Of a stretch of 64,000 nucleotides of DNA, positions 24,701-36,496 are shown one piece after another. Below the pieces are notes generated by a model. It was not told the origin of the DNA, did not search any database, and saw only the letters and a list, made by a program, of their open reading frames with translations. Location of the stretch: NCBI GenBank assembly GCA_028023455.1, contig JAQFVV010001053.1, positions 1 through 64,000 of the forward strand, given 5' to 3'. Positions within the stretch are counted from its first letter, which is position 1. Each line of letters opens with the position of its first letter. Origin of the DNA: Epiperipatus broadwayi. Lineage: Eukaryota; Onychophora; Udeonychophora; Euonychophora; Peripatidae. The position numbers and the translations under genes were made by a program.

Positions 24701-27240
24701 TTTTTAATTTTATTATAATATATATCAATGGAAACGAGTTTTAGAAATGATATGTGGATTATTGAAGAATGGCAGAAGGTAACTTATAAAATAATTACTT
24801 TGACATGTAGATTGCAGTTTCTATATAACTGTAAAATGTTAAAAGTTTTCCCAAATTGTTGTCAAATAATTTTTTTATGTCTTGTACATTGCCATATAAT
24901 ACAATATGCTGTTTAAAAATGATGGTGCTGTGTAATATTATTTCTTCATGTAAATATCTAATATTTTATAAAAGGTGTTACTCAAAAAGTTTGAATTATT
25001 TGATTGATTTGAATAATAGAAATGACTAGTACAGTTTTAAGAGAACTTCTCAAGTGTTTTTGATCCATATTATAACAGACTATAAGAAATTGAATAAGAA
25101 AATTAACTTTTTGTTTATGAAAGAAATTTAAAATAAGCTTCGTGATAATAACTTTGTTAATTTGGCTGGTGTGGATCTCGATTTTTAAGAAAAATATATT
25201 TCAAATCTAGGTGCAAAATATGTTGGGGCCCAATGGAAAGATCATGATTTGGAATTGAGGTCTGCTGTTGAAAGTTCATTGGGAGTAATTAATTGTGATT
25301 CAAAAGTTTGCAATGATTTAGTTAAAAAAGTAAAAGAAAATAATTTTAAAATTGCAATAAATAATAATTGAAATGGATAAATTTCTAAATTTAGAAAATT
25401 TATATTTGGAAATAATCTTGTGTGTATAAAAGAGGATAAAGGTTTATAAATGTGCTTGTTACTAAAATCGGATTACGAAAATAAAGTTACTACTCAAATG
25501 AGTATTCTTAATTTTATAAAGGTGAATAAGGTAAATATTGTAAGCTTACATGTTCACTTTGTTAATAACATTTTTAAAAAAGCCAAAAATAATGTAATTG
25601 ATAATAGTACTTATTATAGGATTTATCCCTTGGCTGCAGTACGTCTTACAATATTTTCAAATATAAAATTGCATAAAGAAAAAGAACCATTATGATTAAT
25701 GATTGATTTTAGGGGTGTATTTTATTATGAAACATGTAAATTAATTGAGAAAATGTTACAGGAAATTCTTGGTTTTGGTATGTATACAATATGTTCATCA
25801 TTTGATTTTGGTGGTAAAATTAATAATGTTGTTATTGATAATTATGATGTAATTTGTATCTTTGATGTCAGTAAAATGTACACATCAATTGACAGAATGA
25901 TTTCTATTGAAATAATTAATAATGCATTAAAGTTAAAAAAATGTTAACGTTAAAGTAATAAAATTTATGGTTGAAACAATAAACTTTATTGATTAAAAAC
26001 ATTTATGCAACTTTTAAGCACAAATTTTATAAAATGAATAATGGATGGCCCATGGGTCTTCCTACATTTGCCCAAATATGTAATTTTGTGGTATCTACAT
26101 ATGAAGAAAATATTTTAAAAAAAGGAAAATTATCAGAGAGATATTATTTTTTACAATCAATGTGTTGATGATGTTTTTGTTTGTGGAAAGCCAAATGCTA
26201 TTAATGATTTGTTTAATGAATTAAATAATATAAAGGGTTTAAAGTGGATTATAAGAGAGGAAAATTCAATGAGTGTTCAATTTTTAGATCTCAAGATAAC
26301 TAGAAAAAAGGATAAACTGGATTACAATATGACTTATAAACCAATAGCAAAAAGAGGATATATTCCATATGAATCAAAAGTACCAATGTCACATAAAATG
26401 GCAGGCTTGAAGTTCTTTTTATATAAAAATGATAATCTTTATAAATATGCATCATATAAAACTAAAAATATTGAAATTTATTATAATGAATTGGTAAATG
26501 TTGGATACAATTCTCATTGTGTTTATGATATTGTTAAAATTTTTACTTCAAAATATAAAAATATTAATAATAATTTTAATTATTCTGATAAAAAATGTGG
26601 ATATGAATACCAAATATTTGGAATCAACAGGCAAGTTTTATTAAAAAAATTTATAAAGGAATATGTGATATTGCATTTTATGCACCACCTACATTAAATA
26701 AATTAATAAACAATTCAAAAAATAAAACTTTATTGATAAATAAAAATTGTATCATTTACAAATGGACATGTAGGTGTGGTAGTGGGTATATAGGTGAATC
26801 AAGGTGCACATTGGAAAAAAGAACAAAAGAGCACTTATTAATATTTAAAAGGATTCAAAATACGAAACAACATTTTAAAAATAATGATACTTTATCAGCT
26901 TCTGTCTTTTATGACCATAATAAATCAAGTATTATGGTTTCAATTTTAATTATAACAATGTAAAAATATTGGAAACTGAAAAGAAATAATAATAAAAAAA
27001 AAATTAAAGAGGCGATATTAATATAAGCAAGATTTAATTAATAGGCAAGCAGCAACCGTTAAGATCACAGAATTATGGAAAAATTGACATCATGGAATTA
27101 TGGGAAGGCTGACATCTTAAAAGTAATAGTTGACAAAGCTACATTGACAGTTATACATATATTTTTTATAAACATTTAGTACTATATTTTCAAGTATTTA
27201 TTTATAAATGTACATATATTATTTTGAAGAAATACAGACA
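24701..27240 (+). mobile_element. Penelope-like element, copy 2, tandem to copy 1
   Basis: Same orientation as copy 1 and directly downstream. It retains more 5' sequence (24722-24885, including cttgtacattgccatataat), which in copy 1 is replaced by the inverted tail. It ends with the tail at 26960-27240 and then (TA)n. The head-to-tail spacing of two copies is the tandem arrangement common in PLEs. Confidence 0.8.
25140..26963 (+). pseudogene. Penelope-like RT plus GIY-YIG endonuclease, copy 2
   Basis: The same domain order as copy 1. YYRIYPLAAVRLTIFSNIK is near 25610, CIFDVSKMYTSID near 25860, NNGWPMGLPTFAQ near 26040 and NQCVDDVFVCGK near 26155 (Y of YVDD changed to C). The endonuclease is IIYKWTCRCGSGYIGESR (about 26755). 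Frame breaks at about 25449, 25696, 25945, 26165 and 26700 make it a pseudogene. It agrees closely with copy 1 at the nucleotide level. Confidence 0.85.
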
Positions 27241-29080
27241 TTGATTTGTAATATATATATATATATATATATATATATCATTAGAATTACATCTCCTCCT
27301 TTCCATTTGAGATGTAAAATGTGTCAATTTTTCCTCATTTTAGCCCTGACATTTGATTTCAGCCTTTCTATTTGATTTTCATTTTTCTTTCTTTATTTTT
27401 ATTTTTTAAAAATAAGTTTCTGATTCCAATGGACTGACAACCTAAAGATGTTACCTTTCTTATACTGACTTACCAACCATGTCATAATATATAATGAATA
27501 CAATGATTATATCTATCATGTGTTCCATCAGGCATCACATATGAAGAGTTTTGCTCTGTTTATGTTCCACCAGGGTCAACATACATCCTTATGAATGTGT
27601 TTGGAGAGTTGGAAGCTGTAAATGGCAGGATATGTCTAATGACCCTTTGACTTACACCAAAAATTGTAATTAATATGGAAATGCTGGGGATTTCTCTGCC
27701 AGTGAACTGATAGGTCCAGTATTTTCTCCACAGAGTTATCATTCTAGAATATAAGTGAACACCTAAAAATAAATGTATAAGATTATAAACCTATGCATCA
27801 CAGTAATAATAACATGTGCAGAAATTTCAAAACTGGTTCAAGGTATAAAAAGGACAACTTCAATCTGGGTCTTTCTTTTATTTTCTGGTTATGTGTTCTT
27901 ATAGTGGAAGTTTCTGTGAGAGTGATCTGCTGCAGTGAAAAGCATCTGCACATGAACACTACTCACTTTCTGAATGAAGCTCATGCAAGAATGGAAACAA
28001 TGGCTTGTGAATAATATTTTGCAGTGAAGAGCCCATCACAACCGAGGTTCTTGCTTCAGCTATGGAACAGGACAGTTGCTGGCAGGAAAAATCAATTAAA
28101 TGTTAAGGAACATTGGATCCCAAAGAAAGACATGTATATTATAAATACTGATACAAGTTACCAGTAAGTTAAGATTATTTACTCCCAATTTCTGACTTTA
28201 ATTATTGGTGAATTAACATTAACTATAGATGATCCTACCGATAGTGACTAATTCTCAATGCTTAAAGGAACTAACTACCAAGCAGAATTTAAATGTATCA
28301 AGAACTTTTGTCTGATTAATAATATTTGGATTAGTGTATGTTCTTTTTTTTCAATATTTTTCTTTACTAATTCTTGCATAAATATTTTACATTGATTTTA
28401 ATAAAATATTTAGTATTAATTTAGCACTCTTTTTGTACATTTTTATTTTGAATTGTTAAATGTTGTGGATGTTAATTATTTAATATGTAATTAAAAAAAA
28501 TTACATTTTCCATTCTATTTAATAATTATTGTCTAAGGTCTGGGAATAATATTCTCTAAAAAATAAATAAAGTTATGGGTAATAATAAATCCTATTTTTT
28601 CACTACCTGCATCAAAAATATGGCATATGAGGAAGTTAGGAGTCTATTGACTATGACACCTTCTTATAAAGTAAAACTCTCTGTGCCAGCAATTCTGAAG
28701 AAATAATTTGTAGGCCACCTAATCAGGAAATATAGCTATGTTTTAAAAATACAAACAAGATATTTTCTTATACATAGCTTGATTAACTTTTACTTTATAG
28801 TGTTTAAGTAGGCTCACCAGAAACTAGTGAAACATGAAAACATTACAATATATATGCTGGGATGACAGGCACATGAACCAGTGCTTGGAATAAACCCAGG
28901 CTAGCTCACACTCTTGATCAGTGGATGTAATTACACATGAAAATTTTTAATTTTTTAAATTATTGGTGACACAGTTAAGAGAAAGAAAAAGAACAACCCA
29001 AATAACATTTAAACACACCTTTTATTTACATCAACACATATTTAAATAGATATAAATTTATTTAATGCACATTGATTATG
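27241..29080. other. Intergenic with a (TA)n tract and one weak exon candidate
   Basis: A (TA)n tract lies at 27249-27279. The rest has no clear gene. One plus-strand stretch (28024-28162) is listed separately because it is bounded by splice-like signals. Confidence 0.4.
28024..28162 (+). other. Weak exon-like ORF
   Basis: A frame opens after ttttgcag and closes at a strong donor (tacca|gtaagt). It reads VKSPSQPRFLLQLWNRTVAG and continues to NVKEHWIPKKDMY. I recognise no domain. The splice phases at the two ends differ (1 and 2), and no partner exon is visible, so this may be chance. Confidence 0.2.
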
Positions 29081-29242
29081 TAATATTTACTAAGGCGATA
29101 AACCTAAAGCATTTACGGTTGCAAATGTGAAGGTAGGGATTTCTACAGGTCAATGTGTAAGCTTGTGGTTAAGACCTATAGAGGTCCCTACCTTCACATT
29201 TTAACTGCACATACTTTAGGTTTATAGCATTAGTAAATATTA
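29081..29242. repeat. Hairpin MITE
   Basis: The left arm (taatatttactaaggcgata... to 29151) and right arm (29173-29242) are imperfect reverse complements of about 70 bases, sharing gtgaaggtaggga / tccctaccttcac. The loop is about 20 bases. No coding potential. Confidence 0.85.
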
Positions 29243-29367
29243 CTTAAATAGATATAATAAATGTTAACAATAGAACATAAATAAATGGAAACTCATTACA
29301 TGCTAATAATTCACTATTATAAATGTCTACTATAGTTCTATTCAATTTAAGAAAAATATATATCTAA

Positions 29368-30262
29368 ACATTTATGGTTGAAAAAAATTTATTTACCTAG
29401 GTTTTTTTTATGATATCAAAATAAAACATTTTCCTTGGTGTTTATAATCATCTGGTTAAATTTTTGGTCTCCATTGATGGTTTTATCAATTTCCTTCTGT
29501 ATTTCTGACAGACAATAGGGGAGAGTAAGTGGAAGTGTCTATGTCACAGTTTTTACATTGGTTCTGGGTGCACACAATTGATGGAGTTAAAAATTTGGTG
29601 CATGATGCCCAGTCAAACATGCCCACAAAGGGTTTCTAGCAATAAATGTTGCAAATTCTGCAGCTTCCTCATTCATATTTTTTGCTAAACTTGTGAGCTG
29701 AAAAATTCTGCAAATACTGATTGGAATACTGGCTAACTTGAAATAGAAATTGAACTAAAGCTCAAACTAAGACTTCAATGAAACTTAAGTTAAAATTAAA
29801 TGAAACTCAAAAGAAAACTGGAAACAATGAACAAGTTGCTGTTTTTATACTTAATTCTCACATTGTTTATTTTTTATTATAATTTTAATTTTTTTTTTTA
29901 AAATTAAGTTTATATTTATTTATCTTTTGGTTTTTTCAGATTTATTTATTAACTCATCAGATTCATGTGGATAATACAATTTACAAGATTTTTTAATTAA
30001 TTCTATAGGCAGTTTAATTTTAAACATTTCATATTTATTTATTTTTTTAACATCTACTTTTTTTCTAAATTTAATTTATATATAAAAAAGAGAGAACAGG
30101 TTTTAAAATCTTTATTTCTTCTACCCCCCCCCCCCACTATTCTTAATAAAAAGTTTTACTCTAAAAGAACATGAGACAATCTTTTACATTTTTGCAAGTC
30201 TATCTTTTTGTAAAAATGTTTTTTGTTTATTTTTTTAAAAATTTGTTTATTTGTTATCCAAT
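29368..30262. repeat. Repeat family E, copy 2
   Basis: The full partner of 16958-17905, in the same orientation, without the SINE fragment. It contains a C run (30124-30135). It is followed by about 140 unrelated bases, a (TA)n tract, and then an inverted Penelope end. Confidence 0.85.
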
Positions 30263-30397
30263 TGAGCTTAATAAATTAATGTAGGAAAATATCATTAGAT
30301 ATCAAAAAATGCAAAACAACATTATCTGTTTAAAGATAAAATCTACATATATTAAGAATGATGTTTCCAAAACCTCTAAGAAGGTTGTTTAATAAGG

Positions 30398-31915
<1,518 letters not shown>

Positions 31916-31931
31916 TATTATATATATATAT

Positions 31932-32125
31932 GTTAAAACAAAGATTTGCACAGGTTAAATATATAAAATACATATTTTGTGGGTTCATCCATGTTAAAAA
32001 CTTTTAATATTAATATACTGACGTTTCAACTGTGGATGGCTTGTGTGACCAAGTCGAAATGTCAGTATATTAATATTAAAAGTTTTTAACACGGATGAAC
32101 CCGCAAAATATGTATTATATATATA
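31932..32125. repeat. Hairpin MITE family C, copy 2
   Basis: Left terminal segment gttaaaacaaagatttgcac, then arms matching those of 15075-15233. The loop is longer than in copy 1 and contains tgtggatggcttgtgtgacc. Short (TA)n lies on both sides. Confidence 0.85.
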
Positions 32126-32435
32126 TGTAAAAGAGAATAACAAAATTACATTAAAATTATCTAGTATAATAGATTTGATTTAATTTCATTGACAAAGTAC
32201 TTATACTATTGTTATATTTGGTTGTGCCAGTTTGTGTTTTAAACATAAAAGCTATATAAATAAAATAGCTTGACTAGTGAATTTTACTGTCTTAATGATT
32301 AGAATCATTGTAATGTAATATGTGAATAATAAATAAATAAACAATATATAATAAATAAGGCAAGGTTTTGAATAAATATATATATAGTTATTGTACAGTA
32401 TTTATAAAAAATAAATTAAAGCAAACTGACTATTA

Positions 32436-32438
<3 letters not shown>

Positions 32439-32526
<88 letters not shown>
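32439..32526. repeat. (TA)n microsatellite beside a splice donor
   Basis: A TA run of about 88 bases. On the minus strand it starts about 11 bases inside the intron after the lectin exon at 32537-32652. Confidence 0.97.
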
Positions 32527-32528
<2 letters not shown>

Positions 32529-32536
32529 AAATATAC

Positions 32537-32652
32537 CTGTTTTCAATGTCAACTAATTTTGCCAGCATTTTTTTGCAATTAGAAGTTGCATTAGTCCATG
32601 TCATTTTGGCAGGAATAAACTTATAGCAAGAATAGTCAAAAGCATATTCATC
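32537..32652 (-). CDS. C-type lectin domain exon (N-terminal part of the domain)
   Basis: A 116-nt exon on the minus strand with a canonical acceptor (tattgtag|GAT) and donor (AACAG|gtatat). It encodes DEYAFDYSCYKFIPAK, then MTWTNATSNCKKMLAK and LVDIEN. This is the first part of a CTLD: a CYKF entry, the W-x2-A-x3-C helix, and the A-x-LV-x-I strand. It starts in phase 0 and ends in phase 2, so a further exon is needed. The phase-0 start matches the phase-0 end of the exon at 50190-50312. CTLDs are extracellular sugar- or ligand-binding modules. The calcium-site residues would lie in the missing exon, so binding cannot be judged. Confidence 0.8.
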
Positions 32653-32687
32653 CTACAATAAATAACAACAATAATAGTATTTTGATT

Positions 32688-32882
32688 TTTGTATATTTAG
32701 TTTGCTTAAACATTTTGAATATTAGCTAAGTAAAGATTTATTCACTATGTTAATTTTATTAACTGTACACTCATTATTTAGATTCAACTGACAGCAGGCT
32801 CAGCTTCAGTTAATAAAATTAACACAAGGAATAAACCTTTAATTACCTTATATTCCAAATGTTTAAGCAAGCTAATTACAAA
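32688..32882. repeat. Hairpin MITE inside the lectin intron
   Basis: The left arm (tttgtatatttagtttgctt... to ttaattttattaactg) is mirrored by cagttaataaaattaac...aagcaagctaattacaaa. Arms are about 80 bases with a loop of about 40. Confidence 0.85.
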
Positions 32883-33352
32883 TAGAATAAGAAAAAAAAA
32901 GATAACTATTTGCAAATTTGGCAGAACAATATTTTTATTAATTGTGCATTACTTTCTCGAATTTTAATATGCTCCCAAAAACTAATCTTAATGAATATAC
33001 TTTTGCAAGCTAAATATCATATGTGATGTAATTTTTTTTCTACTGCACATAGGAAATACTTGTATATAATGTATTTTTAATATAGTTATTTTATTTATAA
33101 CCCAAAAAAGTGACGCTTTTCTTTATTCCAATTAAAACAGTGAAAAAAAATTGGGAATTAAAAGATACACCTTTAGGAAATTTTAATTATATTTTTTTGA
33201 ATATAACTAAAAGTTTACAGAACAGAACAAAGAAATATCATGTCCAAAATACTTTCAATCTTGATTTTAAAATTAGTTAAAATATATAATTTATGTAAAT
33301 TAAAAACCAATTAATATACATGAACAAATCTTGTTATATATATATATATATT

Positions 33353-33806
33353 TACTGTGCCGGACCAAAACTCCCCTGCGGATTTCCTAATCCTAATCTT
33401 GCACTGAGCATGAAGTGAACAAGATTTAACAGGAAAAAAAATGGATACCAATTTAGCCGATTGTCTGTACTCATGTATATCAGTACTTCCAGCTAAACTG
33501 ATAGAAAAAGTGGATTGACAGGACTCTTCTAGTTAAAAACACCCTTTAGATGATATCTTATTTAAATGCACAAATATTTAGAACAATGGCAAGTATACAC
33601 CTTTAAAAAATCTATTTACAAAATAGACCTTTTCGCGCCACTTCTAGAAAAGAATAAAAATGCATTTTCCTCTTCCCAGAAGGATGTGCAATACCATATG
33701 TCCAGCGAAGCATGAGAATAAGATTCAACACCCCGGTAGAGCGATATCCCTTTGTGGTTAGCTCAATCACTCTACATCTAGGGTCTTCAAATGGGTAAGT
33801 TAAGTG
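33353..33806. repeat. Repeat family B, copy 2, left part
   Basis: This aligns with 12805-13245, starting tactgtgccggacc. It is interrupted after gtaagttaagtg by the foldback element and resumes at 36305. Confidence 0.85.
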
Positions 33807-33959
33807 GGTGTTGATTTAGTATGCGCTCATGGCCGCCATTTTGAATTACAAGAACCACCCAAACCATGCTGAAACATCCAACCGATAAATGAAATCGATC
33901 AAAATGGCCATTTTCGTAGGAAAAAAAAAACCAAAAATCGGAATTTTCATATAAAAAAA

Positions 33960-34250
33960 AAAAAAACAATCACGTGACTAAAATATTATAACACAAAAAT
34001 CGCAATTTTCATAAAAAAAAAACCCAATCATGTGACTAAAATATTATAACACAGAAATCGCAATTTTCATAAAAAAAAAAAAAAATCGGAATTTATCATT
34101 AAAAAAAAGCCAATCACGTGACTAAAATATTATAACAAAAAATCGCAATTTTCATAAAAAAAAAAACCAAAATCGGAATTTGTCATAAAAAAAAAAACCC
34201 CAATCACGAAAAAAAAAAAAAACGTGATTAAAATATTAAAACACAAAATC
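33960..34250. repeat. Subterminal tandem repeats of the left arm (about 4 units)
   Basis: Units of about 55-90 bases contain caatcacgtgactaaaatat followed by aatcgcaattttcat and an A run, near 33967, 34024, 34110 and 34201. The CACGTG palindrome is kept in two units and altered in two. The right arm has only about two units (36024-36060 and 36120-36150). Confidence 0.75.
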
Positions 34251-34807
34251 GTATATGCCAAAAGATTATAACTTTAAAAAAAAAAAATCATATTTCAGTT
34301 TATTAAACCATTTACTCATCCTAATCAAAATGATGACTTAAAATTAATAGATTTAAAATACTATATGCCAAAAGATTATAACTTATAAAATCGGAATGCT
34401 AAAAATGTTAAAAAATAATGATGAAAAGATTTTAAGCCTTAATTATATTTTCATCCAGTTATAAAAATGGAATCACGAGACAAAAAAGGCGGCAAACATC
34501 TTGAATACACGTTATCTACATCAATCTTTTTAAAAAAATCATATTTCAGTTTATTAAACCATTTACTCATCCTAATCAAAATGATGACTTAAAATACTAT
34601 ATGCTAAAAGATTATAACTTATAAAATCGGAATGCTAAAAATAATGATGTAAGAAAGATCGGTGATTGCTAGTTTAAATTTTAGTTTGTGAGTTTATCAA
34701 ACAAAAATGAACTAAAGCATATGAATTTTTAAACAGAAAAAGTGAAGGAAAAATTGAGAAAAAATATTAATTAAAAACCCACATGTTTAATTATAACTTC
34801 TACTTAC

Positions 34808-34913
34808 CAGAAATTCTTGCTTTGTCCCACATAGATACTGTTTGAATTTCATCTCCTAATGTCAAAATGGAGTCTACTCTTGATTGCATGAGATCCACAC
34901 AGGCTGGAGAAAT
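34808..34913 (-). other. Splice-bounded 106-nt ORF in the left foldback arm
   Basis: On the minus strand the stretch lies between aaattatag and G|gtaagtag. It is open for 35 codons, reading ISPACVDLMQSRVDSILTLG and then DEIQTVSMWDKARIS, ending in phase 1. I do not recognise the protein. The same exon-like unit is in the right arm with only a few changes, and splice signals and frame are kept in both. A second frame overlapping it is also open for about 42 codons. Confidence 0.4.
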
Positions 34914-35334
34914 CTATAATTTGCATTGATACGTCAAACTCTTGAAATCGAGACAAATCTCGGTGCACCCAAATCTCTACTTATTTACATGCAAGTGATT
35001 TTTACCATCAAAAAATGAACACAGAAACATGTTTAAAGAAAATAAATACATTTTATTATCACATGTCAACAACGCGGAGTTTTTATTTCTATTTCTTTAA
35101 ATATATAAAATTTACATATTTTAAAGTAATTTAGCAAAACAAAGATTTGTAAATACCTAAAGAATTTTAAAGTAAATATTTGTAATTAATAATAAAATGT
35201 ATTTATTTTCTTTAAACATGTTTCTGTGTTCATTTTTTGATGGTAAAAATCACTTGCATGTAAATAAGTAGAGATTTGGGTGCACCGAGATTTGTCTCGA
35301 TTTCAAGAATTCGACGTATCAATGCAAATTATAG

Positions 35335-35440
35335 ATTTCTCCAGCCTGTGTGGATCTCACGCGATCAAGAGTAGACTCCATTTTGACAATAGGAGATGAA
35401 ATTCAAACAGTATCTATGTGGGACAAAGCAAGAATTTATG
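35335..35440 (+). other. Splice-bounded 106-nt ORF in the right foldback arm
   Basis: The mirror of 34808-34913, on the plus strand, between attatag and G|gtaagtag. It reads ISPACVDLTRSRVDSILTIG and then DEIQTVSMWDKARIY. Compared with the left arm it has MQ to TR, L to I, and S to Y at the last codon. Length (106 nt), frame and both splice signals are unchanged. Confidence 0.4.
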
Positions 35441-36304
35441 GTAAGTAGAAGTTATAATTGAACATGTGGGTTTTTAATTAATATTTTTTCTCAATTTTTC
35501 CTTCACTTTTTCTGTTTAAAAATTCATATGCTTTAGTTTATATATGTTTGATAAACTCGCAAACTAAAATTTAAACTAGCAATCACCGATCTTTCTTACA
35601 TCATTATTTTTAGCATTCCGATTTTATAAGTTATAATCTTTTGGCATATAGTATTTTAAGTCATCATTTTGATTAGGATGAGTAAATGGTTTAATAAACT
35701 GAAATATGATTTTTTTAAAAAGATTGATGTAGATGTAGATAACGTGTATTCAAGATGTTTGCCGCCTTTTTTGTCTTCGTGATTCCATTTTTATAACTGG
35801 ATGAAAATATAATTATGGCTTAAAATCTTTTCATCATTATTTTTTAACATTTTTAGCATTCCGATTTTATAAGTTATAATCTTTTGGCATATAGTATTTT
35901 AAATCTATCAATTTTAAGTCATCATTTTGATTAGGATGAGTAAATGGTTTAATAAACTGAAATATGATTTTTTTTTTAAAAGTTATAATCTTTTGGCATA
36001 TACGATTTTGTGTTTTAATATTTTAATCATGTTTTTTTTTTTTTTCATGATTGGGGTTTTTTTTTTTTTATGACAAATTCCGATTTTGGTTTTTTTTTTA
36101 TGAAAATTGCGATTTTTGTGTTATAATATTTTAGTCACGTGATTGTTTTTTTTTTTTTTTATGAAAATTCCGATTTTTGGTTTTTTTTTTCCTACGAAAA
36201 TGGCCATTTTGATCGATGTCATTTATCGGTTGGATGTTTCAGCATGGTTTGGGTGGTTCTTGTAATTCAAAATGGCGGCCGTGAGCGCATACTAAATCAG
36301 CACC

Positions 36305-36496
36305 GTTAAATGATTATTACAGGTACGTGGTTGATAAGGAAAGAATACATTTTTATCAATATATATAATAATACGAAACCAAAACAAGTTTAATATTATG
36401 ATTAAATATTTATTTAATCCCAAATACCCACCTCCCGTTTCATACTAATGATGATATAATAAAAAGAATAATAAATAATTAATGATTACAAACCCA
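36305..36496. repeat. Repeat family B, copy 2, right part
   Basis: Resumes the alignment with 13246-13423 (tggttgataag..., then aaacaagtttaatat and caaatacccacc). It starts with the second copy of the target duplication. Confidence 0.85.

Larger units (their letters stand above)
33807..36304. mobile_element. 2.5-kb foldback transposon with 1.1-1.25 kb inverted arms
   Basis: The ends are inverted: GGTGTTGATTTAGTATGCGC on the left, and its reverse complement with one change on the right (GGTGCTGATTTAG). Pairing continues through most of the element to an unpaired centre at about 35068-35194. The 8 bases on each side, gttaagtg (33799-33806) and gttaaatg (36305-36312), form a target-site duplication with one mismatch. 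The element interrupts repeat B. An 8-bp duplication is seen with hAT, P, Merlin and many Mutator and foldback elements. I recognise no transposase, so the superfamily stays open. Confidence 0.9.

Noticed and set aside
27793-28014. Possible small secreted protein after a TATA-like aggtataaaaagg
   Set aside because: Hydrophobic stretch only in mid-sequence, no conserved features, and AT-rich DNA gives TATA words by chance.
32416-32536. Frame of repeated Ile-Tyr
   Set aside because: It is the (TA)n tract read through the splice donor of the lectin exon. Only 32537-32652 is exon.
33787-33969. Minus-strand frame at the left end of the foldback element
   Set aside because: It spans the element boundary and A-rich repeats. 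It is likely chance.
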